6,279 nucleotides of DNA from Chloroflexota bacterium (GTDB lineage: Bacteria; Chloroflexota; Anaerolineae; 4572-78): assembly GCA_024278015.1 (NCBI GenBank), contig JAJRUC010000461.1:1-6279 (forward strand). The letters run 5' to 3'. Positions 1-6,279 of this stretch are shown in pieces. The position numbers and the translations under genes were made by a program. The notes beneath the pieces were generated by a model. It saw nothing but the letters and a program-made list of their open reading frames with translations, was not told the origin of the DNA and searched no databases. How positions within the stretch are numbered: position 1 is the first letter of the stretch; every line of letters begins with the position of its first letter.

Positions 1-3000
1 AAGGACTTCGCCTGTTTTGGGGTGCAGTACATCTTCAACCACAACGCGCCCCATTGTTTTGTCTTTGAAAACGGGCGACAGCTTGCCGTCGTCTGCCCGC
101 TCCGCATCAAGGCCCTGCCTTGTTCCGCAATCGATTTCGTTGATAATCATCTCCTGGGCCACGTCAACCAAACGGCGGGTCAGGTAGCCGGCATCGGCGG
201 TGCGCAGGGCGGTATCGGCCAGCCCTTTGCGCGCGCCGTGGGTAGAGATAAAGTATTCCAGAGCGGTCAACCCCTCGCGGAAGTTGGAACGGATGGGCAG
301 GGGGATGATGCGCCCGCTGGGGTCGGCCATTAAGCCGCGCATACCGGCCAATTGCCGAATGGGCGTGAATCCCCCTTTTGTCGCTCCGGATTCCGCCATA
401 ATACGAATGGGGCTGTCTTCGGCGATGGCTTCGCCCACGGCTTTGGTCACGTCGTCGGTAGCTTTGGTCCACAATTCAACGGTGCGAATGTACTGCTCGT
501 TGGACGTAATCAACCCTCGCCGGAATTGTTTTTCGATTTTGGCGATTTCGGCCGAGGTGTGTTCCAGAATGTCTTTCTTCGCCGCCGGGATATTAATATC
601 GGCAATGGCAATGGTTGTCCCGGAAATGGTGGCAAATTTAAAGCCGATTGACTTGATATCATTCGCTATTTTGGCGGTAGGTTCAACCCCCAACCGGGTA
701 AACGACAGGCCGATAATATCTTTTAAATCGCCTTTGGTCATCGGCTTGTTATAAATAAATCGAAGCGCCGGCGGCAAAATCTCGTTGAACATGGCCCGGC
801 CCACGGTGGTTTCGATGTACGGCGTCTCTTCCGGGGGGAAGGCGGTGTCAATATTCTTCAGTCTGATATGGGCGTGAATGTCAACCTTGCCCAGGGCATA
901 GGCCAAAGAGAGTTCATCGAAGTTGCCGAAAATTTTGCCTTCGCCGTTATGGTGAACGCGGTCTTCCATTGTCATGTAATAAATGCCCAGCACCATATCT
1001 TTGGTTGAACCCACAATCGGCTCGGAGTTGGCGGGCAGCAGCAGGTTTTTGCTGGCTAACATCAACTCGCGTGATTCCTTGACGGCCTTGTTGCTCAACG
1101 GCACGTGAACGGCCATCTGGTCGCCGTCAAAATCGGCGTTAAAGGCAGAACAGACCAACGGATGCAGGTGAATGGCGCTGCCTTCTACCAGCATCGGTTC
1201 AAAGGCCTGAATACCCAGCCGGTGCAGGGTGGGGGCGCGGTTCAGCAACACGGGGCGAGTGTGAATGACTTCTTCCAGCACTTCCCACACTTCAGGATGG
1301 CGCTGTTCCAAAAAACGACGCGCGCCCTTTACGTTGTTGGCGTAATTATATTCCACCAGTTTTTGAATGACGAAGGGGCGGAACAGTTCCAGGGCCATTT
1401 CTTTGGGCAGCCCGGCCTGGTGCAATTCCAGTTGCGGCCCCACCACAATCACAGACCGGCCGGAATAGTCCACCCGTTTGCCCAGCAGGTTGCGTCGAAA
1501 GCGGCCCTGTTTGCCCTTGAGCATATCGCTCAGGCTTTTCAGCTCGCGCCGCCCCCGGGAAGAAACCGCCTTGCCCCGCGTGCTGTTGTCAATCAGCGAG
1601 TCAACGGCTTCCTGAAGCATCCGTTTTTCATTACGCACAATCACATCCGGCGCGCCCAAATCAAGCAGGCGTTTCAGCCGATTGTTGCGATTAATGACCC
1701 GTCGATACAGGTCGTTCAGGTCGCTGGTGGCAAAGCGGCCCCCGTCCAGTTGCACCATCGGGCGCAAATCCGGCGGAATGACGGGCAACACGACCAAAAT
1801 CATCCATTCGGGCCGATTTTTACTGCGCAACAGGCTTTCAACCACCTTCAGACGTTTAATAGCTTTTTTGAGCTTCTGTTTGGAACGGGTGGTTTTGATT
1901 TCGGTGTACAAATCGCTTTCCATGTCTTTCAGGTCAAGGTCAACGCAAATATCGTACAGGGCCTCGGCGCCCATGCCCGCTTCAAAAATATTGCCCCACC
2001 GTTCTTCCAGGTCTCGATACTGCAATTCGTTCAAAAATTGCATTTGCTTAATGCCCAGCAATTCCTGACGTTGTTCTTCAACTTTTTGCACAAGCTGATT
2101 CAGTTCGCTGTCAATGCCGACTTGCGCGGTATCAATTTCGGCTTCGGTTTCATGACGAAGCTGGTCAACTTTCTTTTCAACCTCGCCCCGCTCTCTTAAA
2201 AGTTTGTCTTCAAATTCACGTTTGATTTCGTCAAGCCGATGGTCAACCATCGTGTTCAGACGACTCAGATGTTCATCGGAAACCACTTCGCCGGCGGTGA
2301 TGACCAGCGTTTCGGAATTGGGCAGGGCCATATCTGCCGGGGCTTTTTTGCCGACGATGCCTTCCAGGGTGCTTTGCATCGCCTGGGCAGCGTGCATCAC
2401 CTCTTCAACAGCGCGGGCCTGTTCTTCGTTAATGCCCTCAACCACGGTCTGTTCCGTATCCCGATAGTGTTCAATTTTTTCGTCCATATCGCCGCGTTGC
2501 TGGTCGGCCTGGTCCTGAATTGTTTTTTCAAGGCGGGTTCGCTCTCGCAGCACTTCATCATCCAGGCGCTTCAAGGCTTTGGCCCGCGCCTGTTCATCAA
2601 CGCGGGTGATGATATATTGGGCAAAATACAGCACCCGGTCCAGGTTACGGCGAGAAATATCGAGCAACAAGCCCAAATACGACGGCACCCGGCGGGTGTA
2701 CCAGATGTGGGCCACCGGAGCGGCCAGTTCGATATGCCCCATACGTTCCCGGCGCACCGAAGAGCGCGTTACCAGCACGCCGCATTTTTCGCAAGTAATG
2801 CCCTTGTAGCGAATTTGTTTGTATTTGCCGCAATAACATTGATAGTCTTTGGTTGGCCCAAAAATTGCCTCACAGAACAGCCCGTCTTTTTCCGGGCGAA
2901 GCCGCCGGTAGTTGATAGTTTCCGGCTTGGTCACTTCGCCATAAGACCAGTTCCGAATTATTTCCGGCGACGCCAGGCTAATGCGCAATGCGCCAAAGTC

Positions 3001-3012
3001 TTTTACGTCCAA
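1..3012 (-). CDS. rpoC: DNA-directed RNA polymerase subunit beta' (RpoC), N-terminal 1004 residues, 3' end outside window
   Basis: Largest catalytic subunit of RNA polymerase; it carries the Mg2+ site that polymerises RNA and acts in the cytoplasm with alpha, beta and omega. Seen in the translation: N-terminal RpoC block (residues 2-50), first zinc site Cys59, Cys61, Cys74, Cys77 with the same spacing as E. coli 70/72/85/88, PPDLRPMVQLDGGRF around 413-427, RRNLLGKRVDYSGRS around 506-520, the catalytic NADFDGDQM at 625-633 (Asp627, 629, 631), the bridge-helix region with FISTHGARKG around 920, and Cys962, equivalent to the first Cys of the second zinc site. The other three Cys, the trigger loop and the C-terminus lie outside. 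The start is TTG at 3012, preceded by AGGAGG six bases upstream; TAA at 3030-3028 closes the frame upstream. The catalytic motif is 167 residues further along than in E. coli because of an insertion at about 141-318. The upstream neighbour is a recombinase, not rpoB. Confidence 0.98.
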   Translation of the reverse strand, partial: MDVKDFGALRISLASPEIIRNWSYGEVTKPETINYRRLRPEKDGLFCEAIFGPTKDYQCYCGKYKQIRYKGITCEKCGVLVTRSSVRRERMGHIELAAPVAHIWYTRRVPSYLGLLLDISRRNLDRVLYFAQYIITRVDEQARAKALKRLDDEVLRERTRLEKTIQDQADQQRGDMDEKIEHYRDTEQTVVEGINEEQARAVEEVMHAAQAMQSTLEGIVGKKAPADMALPNSETLVITAGEVVSDEHLSRLNTMVDHRLDEIKREFEDKLLRERGEVEKKVDQLRHETEAEIDTAQVGIDSELNQLVQKVEEQRQELLGIKQMQFLNELQYRDLEERWGNIFEAGMGAEALYDICVDLDLKDMESDLYTEIKTTRSKQKLKKAIKRLKVVESLLRSKNRPEWMILVVLPVIPPDLRPMVQLDGGRFATSDLNDLYRRVINRNNRLKRLLDLGAPDVIVRNEKRMLQEAVDSLIDNSTRGKAVSSRGRRELKSLSDMLKGKQGRFRRNLLGKRVDYSGRSVIVVGPQLELHQAGLPKEMALELFRPFVIQKLVEYNYANNVKGARRFLEQRHPEVWEVLEEVIHTRPVLLNRAPTLHRLGIQAFEPMLVEGSAIHLHPLVCSAFNADFDGDQMAVHVPLSNKAVKESRELMLASKNLLLPANSEPIVGSTKDMVLGIYYMTMEDRVHHNGEGKIFGNFDELSLAYALGKVDIHAHIRLKNIDTAFPPEETPYIETTVGRAMFNEILPPALRFIYNKPMTKGDLKDIIGLSFTRLGVEPTAKIANDIKSIGFKFATISGTTIAIADINIPAAKKDILEHTSAEIAKIEKQFRRGLITSNEQYIRTVELWTKATDDVTKAVGEAIAEDSPIRIMAESGATKGGFTPIRQLAGMRGLMADPSGRIIPLPIRSNFREGLTALEYFISTHGARKGLADTALRTADAGYLTRRLVDVAQEMIINEIDCGTRQGLDAERADDGKLSPVFKDKTMGRVVVEDVLHPKTGEVL
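2059..2592 (-). other. Coiled-coil insertion domain within RpoC (about residues 141-318)
   Basis: Aligning by eye with E. coli RpoC, the first zinc site is 11 residues earlier here, but the MGAEA motif (347 against E. coli 180) and the active site are 167 later, so about 178 extra residues lie between the VLYF and MGAEA blocks. The segment is very rich in Glu, Lys, Arg and Gln with heptad-like hydrophobics, in two helical arms (about 141-218 and 246-318). They are joined by a non-helical stretch (about 220-245, KKAPADMALP then ETLVITAGEVVSDE) that could be a remnant of a small beta domain. Thermus beta' has a large non-conserved domain at about the same place. The edges are approximate; the function is unknown. 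Confidence 0.8.
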
Positions 3013-3018
3013 AAGAAA

Positions 3019-3024
3019 CCTCCT
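3019..3024 (-). promoter_or_regulatory. Ribosome binding site of rpoC
   Basis: The minus strand reads AGGAGG, six bases before TTG at 3012-3010. It is a full Shine-Dalgarno match at good spacing, and it decides the start: there is no ATG or GTG in frame between the upstream TAA (3030-3028) and the conserved RpoC N-terminus. Confidence 0.88.
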
Positions 3025-3038
3025 CAGTTAAATAAAAA

Positions 3039-3044
3039 ATTATA
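3039..3044 (-). promoter_or_regulatory. Possible -10 element for rpoC
   Basis: The minus strand shows a perfect TATAAT followed by a T-rich run, 26 bases before the rpoC start. No good -35 is visible; the best at 16 bases is AAACTG, which matches poorly. It could start an rpoC transcript independent of the recombinase, but an AT-rich gap can produce this hexamer by chance. Confidence 0.3.
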
Positions 3045-3064
3045 AACGGTGGATTTGTGACAGT

Positions 3065-3931
3065 TTATTTTGCCAACCCCAAATAAGTGGCGGTAATTTT
3101 CCGGCTTTTATGGCCCACCCGCCGGGAAACCAACGCCAGATCATTCGATTCTTTCAGCAGGTGCAGGGCGTATACCCGCCGCAACGCCTGAGAGGTGATG
3201 CCGGGCTGCCCGGAAGCTTTGGCGCACCGGCTGACAATACGCTGTACTGTTCGGGCGGAAATCGGCTTGCCTTCCTGACTCAAAAATACCTGTTGATATT
3301 TTCCCGGTGTGGGGCGGATAACCATCCAGGCATTCAGGGCCTTGCACACCGCGTCGGGCAGGGGAATCTCTCTGGGGCCGCCCCCCTGGCTGTCGCGGAT
3401 GGTCAGGTGCAGGCCCGGATAATCAAAAATGATGTCCTCCATTTGCAGTTCAACCACTTCTGTAACGCGCAGGCCCGCATACATCAGCAAATGCAAAATG
3501 GCCCGGTCTCTGGCTGCGATAGAGGCCCGGCCGTTGTCGGCGGCGGCCAACAGCGCCTCCAGGTTAATTCGGGTCAGTTGAGCGGGGTCAATTTGATGTT
3601 GAACCTTGACCAGCGAAATTTCTGCGGCGGCATTGCGAGAGGCCAGGTTGGCCTGCGAAATATAGGCGCAACACTTCCTCAGCGCCTGCAAGTGGCGATT
3701 AATGGTTGATGGCGCTCTACCCTGTTCCTCCAGCAAATAACTGCGGTAAGCCCTGATTTGGCCCGGCGTAACGGCGGTCAGCAAAAACCCTTGCGGCCGA
3801 CGATGCTCTGCCCACCGCACAAACGCCCGTAAATCAGCCAGATAATTGGTAACTGTCTTTGGAGACAAGGCAATATGCGTAAGATATTGTCCAAACTGGT
3901 TCAATATGGCTTCGTTGCGTTCTGCAATCAT
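3065..3931 (-). CDS. XerC/D-like tyrosine recombinase (phage integrase family) with substituted active site
   Basis: 288 residues, close to XerD (298). N-terminal SAM-like core-binding domain at about 4-93 (ALSPKTVTNYLADLRAFVRW), catalytic domain at about 108-288. Catalytic positions by spacing against XerD: Arg155 in AGLRVTE, Arg251 in QALRR, His274 in VGHKS, Tyr283 in ITATYLGLAK. The HxxR His is Gln248, and the GKG lysine motif is absent: IRDSQGGGPRE stands there, with an Arg at the XerD Lys172 offset. Only five residues follow the tyrosine. It should cut and rejoin DNA through a 3'-phosphotyrosine link if active; its target is unknown. ATG 3931 is chosen because the domain starts there and the gene's promoter puts the RNA start near 4038, which excludes the longest frame (ATG 4042). 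ATG 3991 remains possible. The Shine-Dalgarno is poor: AAGGGG touches the ATG. 52 bases separate it from rpoC's start. It is probably a domesticated or element-derived enzyme; chromosomal dimer resolution is not shown. Confidence 0.9.
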   Translation of the reverse strand: MIAERNEAILNQFGQYLTHIALSPKTVTNYLADLRAFVRWAEHRRPQGFLLTAVTPGQIRAYRSYLLEEQGRAPSTINRHLQALRKCCAYISQANLASRNAAAEISLVKVQHQIDPAQLTRINLEALLAAADNGRASIAARDRAILHLLMYAGLRVTEVVELQMEDIIFDYPGLHLTIRDSQGGGPREIPLPDAVCKALNAWMVIRPTPGKYQQVFLSQEGKPISARTVQRIVSRCAKASGQPGITSQALRRVYALHLLKESNDLALVSRRVGHKSRKITATYLGLAK

Positions 3932-3948
3932 CCCCTTAACCCAACAAC

Positions 3949-3995
3949 AAAAACAGACGAAAGGCGACCTCCTAGAGAAAAGTCGCCGCATCGTC
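3949..3995 (-). promoter_or_regulatory. Leader hairpin with following T run: possible attenuator of the recombinase gene
   Basis: On the plus strand GACGA (3956-3960) and GGCGAC (3963-3968) pair with GTCGCC (3982-3987) and TCGTC (3991-3995): 11 pairs with a small 2/3 internal loop and a 13-base apical loop. On the transcript strand the hairpin is followed, after TG, by TTTTT (3953-3949), as in an intrinsic terminator. It lies between the predicted RNA start and ATG 3931. The loop exposes most of an AGGAGG (3973-3968) that has no start codon at usable distance. The alternative ATG (3991) sits inside the 5' arm. Role inferred only from the fold and position. Confidence 0.4.
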
Positions 3996-4027
3996 GCCCG
4001 ATAAATCACATTGTTTATATAATATCG

Positions 4028-4038
4028 GTATATTATAC
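4028..4038. repeat. Small AT-rich palindrome at the predicted RNA start
   Basis: GTATA-T-TATAC is a perfect five-base inverted repeat around one central base. It ends exactly where RNA is predicted to start from the 4045-4072 promoter. That is a usual place for a repressor site, but the motif is short and lies in AT-rich DNA, so chance is a real alternative. Confidence 0.3.
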
Positions 4039-4044
4039 GCAATA

Positions 4045-4072
4045 ATTATAAGCGTTGGACACAATTTGTCAA
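4045..4072 (-). promoter_or_regulatory. Sigma70-type promoter of the recombinase gene
   Basis: Minus strand: TTGACA (4072-4067), 16-base spacer, TATAAT (4050-4045). Both hexamers are perfect matches to the bacterial housekeeping consensus. The expected RNA start is near 4038. The -35 begins 22 bases after the kinase stop codon (4097-4095), so the recombinase can be transcribed independently of the kinase. A second TATAAT (4037-4032) lies further downstream without a fitting -35. Without a terminator, the same RNA could run on into rpoC. Confidence 0.75.
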
Positions 4073-4094
4073 ATCCGGGACAAGGAACAAAATG

Positions 4095-6080
4095 TCAGGG
4101 AGTTGCCTGCGGCCGTTGGCCCGTTAAGGGGATAGTAAACGCCGCCGTTGTGCCGGCTCCTACCTTGCTTTCAACCCAAACCCGGCCGCCGTGCGCCTCA
4201 ACCACGTGTTTAACCAGGGCCATGCCCAGCCCAATCCCCTCCAGGGCCGTATTCGAGGCGTCGGCCCGGTAAAACTGGTCGAAAATCCGGTCAACTTGCT
4301 CCAGAGTCATGCCAATTCCCTGGTCCTGGACCGCTACGTGATAATAAACCACCGGCGAGTGCAAGGTCTGGTAACTTTCGCCGCGTATTTGTATCAGGCC
4401 GCCCTCCGGTGAATATTTGACCGCATTGCTGAGTAAATTTTCAAGCACCCGTTCAATTTTGGGGCGGTCAACCACCCAATCGGCGGGCATCTCATCCAGC
4501 ACAATTCTGAAGGTGTGACGGGTACCCTGCTGTTTAAACCGTTCCACCACGCCGGTAATTGTTTCTTCGATATTGCATTGCACTTTTGAAAGCTGGAAGC
4601 TCCGGCTTGATTCCAGACGCGAAATATCAAGCATTTCATTGATGATACGGGCCAGCGAGAGCGCCTGATTATTGATGTACGTTAAATATTTTCTTCGCGC
4701 CTCGGCTGTAAGGTCATCTCTGGCCAGCAAAATTTCAGAAAACCCCTGAATGGTAGTGAGCGGAGTCCGGAATTCATGCGCCGCAGTTGAGATAAACTCG
4801 CTCTTCAAGCGGTCCAATTCACGCTCATACGTCACATCGTACATAATTGTCAGCACCCCGCTCGGTTGGTGCAATTTATCTCTGATGATGGCGGTTCTGG
4901 CCCGAATAATCTGCGGTTTTTTGTTTTTGCCCGTTAATTGAGCCAATAGCGACGGCACCGAAAAATCAAACTGATAACCGTGCCGATTTTCGGCCAGGGT
5001 CAAGGTAATGCGGTTTCTCAAGACCTCGTTGTCAAAAACAAAATCTATCGGCTGATCAATAACCTCGCTTAAATATATGCTCAAAATATTTTCGGCGGCC
5101 TGGTTCATCATCACCACCCGATTGTGGGTATCGGTCACCAGCAACCCGTCCGCCACCGAACCTAAAATAGCGTCAATGTGGTCGCGGGCCTGCTCCGCTT
5201 CGGTCAGGGCGCGATTCAGCGCCCGTTGCGTCCGCCGCCGCTCGGATATCTGGTCAAGCAAGTATTGATTCGCCTTTTTCAGCTCCGAAGTGCGGGCCTT
5301 GACCACACTTTCCAGCGTATCTTTGGCGCGCTGAAGTTCAATTTCCACGTGTTTGCGGACGGTGATGTCGCGCAGAATGACCAAAAACGCCGGAGTTTCC
5401 CCCCACTCAATGGGCACGGTATCCGTTTCTACCGTGACGGCAGCGCTATCATCGCCGGCCGGCAACGTCATTTCGGCAGTGTTGTCCAACGGCAGCGGAT
5501 GCGGAAATACCCGGTTGGGCGCGGGAATACCGGCAAGGTTCAGGATGCGCACGGCGGCAGGATTGGCGAATCGCACGCCGCCGTCCGCATCTACAATGGC
5601 GATACCATCAGCGCTTTTGGCGGTTATCATACGCCACCGCGCCTCACTTTCGGCCAGGTCCTGCGTGCGCCGGTTCAGCTTCTGCAAAATAGAATGGCGC
5701 TCAACCGCATGATGAATAGCCCGCACCAGCAGGTTGCGGCTCATCTCACCCTTCAGCAGATAATCTTGCGCCCCCAATTGCACGGCCTGCACCGCCAGCG
5801 TCAAATCATCGGTCCCGCTGATGATAATAATGGGCGTATGGGGAAACGCCTTGTACACTTGACGAAACGTTTCCAGACCGACGCTATCGGGCAAATTCAA
5901 ATCCAGCAGCGCCACATCCGCCGGATGTTCAGCCAACTGTACCAGCCCCTCCGCCAACGATTCTGCCGCACAAAAATCGAAAAGCAATTCCTCGCGCTGT
6001 GGGGCAAGCATCAGCCGGATAACTTTCACATCATAGGCGTTGTCTTCTATTAATAACAGCTTCAGCGGCTTGGTATTCAT
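4095..6080 (-). CDS. Hybrid sensor histidine kinase: receiver-PAS-PAS-HisKA-HATPase
   Basis: 661 residues with no membrane segment or signal peptide, so cytoplasmic. Domains in order: response-regulator receiver at about 5-125 (acidic pair Glu12-Asp13, phospho-acceptor Asp60 in LLDLNLPD, Ser88, Lys110); PAS at about 146-242 ending in the ILRDIT motif; a charged coiled-coil linker at about 243-303; PAS at about 304-416; HisKA with His435 in AAHEFRTPL; HATPase with the N box (ENLLSNAVKYS, Asn552), G1 (DQGIGM, Asp586), F box (IFDQFYR) and G2 (GIGLGMALV). All catalytic residues are present. The receiver suggests that an upstream kinase, or the protein's own His, sets Asp60; the PAS domains sense an unknown signal. 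No partner regulator is visible in the window. The start is uncertain: ATG 6080 places the receiver at the very N-terminus but has no clear Shine-Dalgarno; in-frame GTG 6122 (14 residues longer) has a weak AGG four bases upstream. Confidence 0.95.
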   Translation of the reverse strand: MNTKPLKLLLIEDNAYDVKVIRLMLAPQREELLFDFCAAESLAEGLVQLAEHPADVALLDLNLPDSVGLETFRQVYKAFPHTPIIIISGTDDLTLAVQAVQLGAQDYLLKGEMSRNLLVRAIHHAVERHSILQKLNRRTQDLAESEARWRMITAKSADGIAIVDADGGVRFANPAAVRILNLAGIPAPNRVFPHPLPLDNTAEMTLPAGDDSAAVTVETDTVPIEWGETPAFLVILRDITVRKHVEIELQRAKDTLESVVKARTSELKKANQYLLDQISERRRTQRALNRALTEAEQARDHIDAILGSVADGLLVTDTHNRVVMMNQAAENILSIYLSEVIDQPIDFVFDNEVLRNRITLTLAENRHGYQFDFSVPSLLAQLTGKNKKPQIIRARTAIIRDKLHQPSGVLTIMYDVTYERELDRLKSEFISTAAHEFRTPLTTIQGFSEILLARDDLTAEARRKYLTYINNQALSLARIINEMLDISRLESSRSFQLSKVQCNIEETITGVVERFKQQGTRHTFRIVLDEMPADWVVDRPKIERVLENLLSNAVKYSPEGGLIQIRGESYQTLHSPVVYYHVAVQDQGIGMTLEQVDRIFDQFYRADASNTALEGIGLGMALVKHVVEAHGGRVWVESKVGAGTTAAFTIPLTGQRPQATP

Positions 6081-6140
6081 CGGTTTAAAATCAGGTGCGG
6101 TTAAGTAAGTGATGTTACGCACTTGACCTATTTTACCCCC

Positions 6141-6178
6141 CTCAGTCCCCCCTCACGAGGGGGGAAGCCAGCTCTACC
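6141..6178. repeat. Hairpin repeat, copy 1
   Basis: 38-base unit that closely matches the copy at 6214-6250. It contains a perfect inverted repeat CCCCCCTC-AC-GAGGGGGG (6147-6164) followed by AAGCCAGCTCTACC. Its position just before a gene and the presence of two variants fit a dispersed non-coding repeat family (REP or MITE-like). As RNA in the kinase leader it would fold into a very stable stem. Confidence 0.7.
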
Positions 6179-6213
6179 GTGAAGGATATATGGAGACATC
6201 GCGGCAAGAAACC

Positions 6214-6250
6214 CTCAATCCTCCCTCACGAGGGGGAAGTTAGCTCCACC
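6214..6250. repeat. Hairpin repeat, copy 2
   Basis: 37-base unit in the same orientation as copy 1, starting 73 bases along. It shares CTCA.TCC.CCCTCACGAGGGG, then AAG..AGCTC.ACC with a few changes and one deleted G. The core inverted repeat is CCCTC-AC-GAGGG (6223-6234). It is directly followed by another inverted repeat at 6249-6264. Confidence 0.68.
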
Positions 6251-6264
6251 CCCGATTTCGGGGG
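6249..6264. repeat. GC-rich inverted repeat next to copy 2
   Basis: CCCCCGA-TT-TCGGGGG is a perfect seven-base inverted repeat. It abuts copy 2 and may belong to the same composite repeat, which would continue past the window edge. No T run follows it on either strand, so it is not called as a terminator. Confidence 0.6.
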
Positions 6265-6279
6265 ACGCGAAGCGGGGAG

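Noticed and set aside
1105..2199. Long plus-strand open frame of 364 codons
   Set aside because: It is fully antisense to conserved rpoC motifs, including the catalytic NADFDGDQM region. Its product is rich in Gln, His and Phe and has no recognisable domain, as expected of a shadow frame.
3013..3064. Terminator between the recombinase and rpoC
   Set aside because: A T-rich stretch is present on the minus strand, but there is no stable stem before it.
3110..3709. Plus-strand open frame of 199 codons opposite the recombinase
   Set aside because: Lies over the catalytic domain on the other strand, with no Shine-Dalgarno and no family resemblance.
5178..6053. Plus-strand open frame of 291 codons
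   Set aside because: Antisense to the receiver and PAS parts of the kinase, with an arginine- and glutamine-rich product and no domain. It is explained by the codon bias of the real gene.
6130..6135. TAAAAT on the minus strand as a -10 element for the kinase
   Set aside because: It sits at a suitable distance for a leaderless GTG 6122 start, but the -35 position falls in the G-rich repeat with no resemblance to TTGACA.
6141..6264. CRISPR array
   Set aside because: Only two units are present, they diverge from each other, and each is a self-complementary hairpin; no regular spacers and no cas genes are seen.

Overview
All three genes in this window are on the minus strand, so the gene order reads from high to low coordinates: a hybrid sensor kinase (4095-6080), a tyrosine recombinase (3065-3931), and the first 1004 codons of rpoC (3012 down to 1), which runs off the window. 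There is one short intergenic region of about 157 bases (6123-6279), filled by GC-rich hairpin repeats. Gaps elsewhere are 50 to 165 bases.

The organism is a bacterium of moderate GC. The RpoC sequence, with a long charged insertion near the N-terminus, a kinase of receiver-PAS-PAS-HisKA-HATPase type, and dispersed CCCCCTC..GAGGGGG hairpin repeats suggest Chloroflexota (Anaerolineae or Caldilineae-like). This is an inference from general resemblance, not a database match.

The notable point of layout is what precedes rpoC. In most bacteria rpoB sits directly upstream of rpoC. Here a stand-alone XerC/D-like recombinase with a substituted active site lies 52 bases upstream of the rpoC start region, and a signalling kinase lies upstream of that. 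The recombinase has its own near-consensus sigma70-type promoter (TTGACA, 16 bases, TATAAT) just after the kinase stop. Its leader can fold into a GC-rich hairpin followed by five T residues and holds an unused AGGAGG. No convincing terminator separates the recombinase from rpoC, so transcription from the recombinase promoter could continue into rpoC, which also has a possible -10 element of its own.

I see no clear new multi-gene system. The best leads are the rpoC/recombinase arrangement with its structured leader, the altered active site of the recombinase, and the coiled-coil insertion in RpoC.
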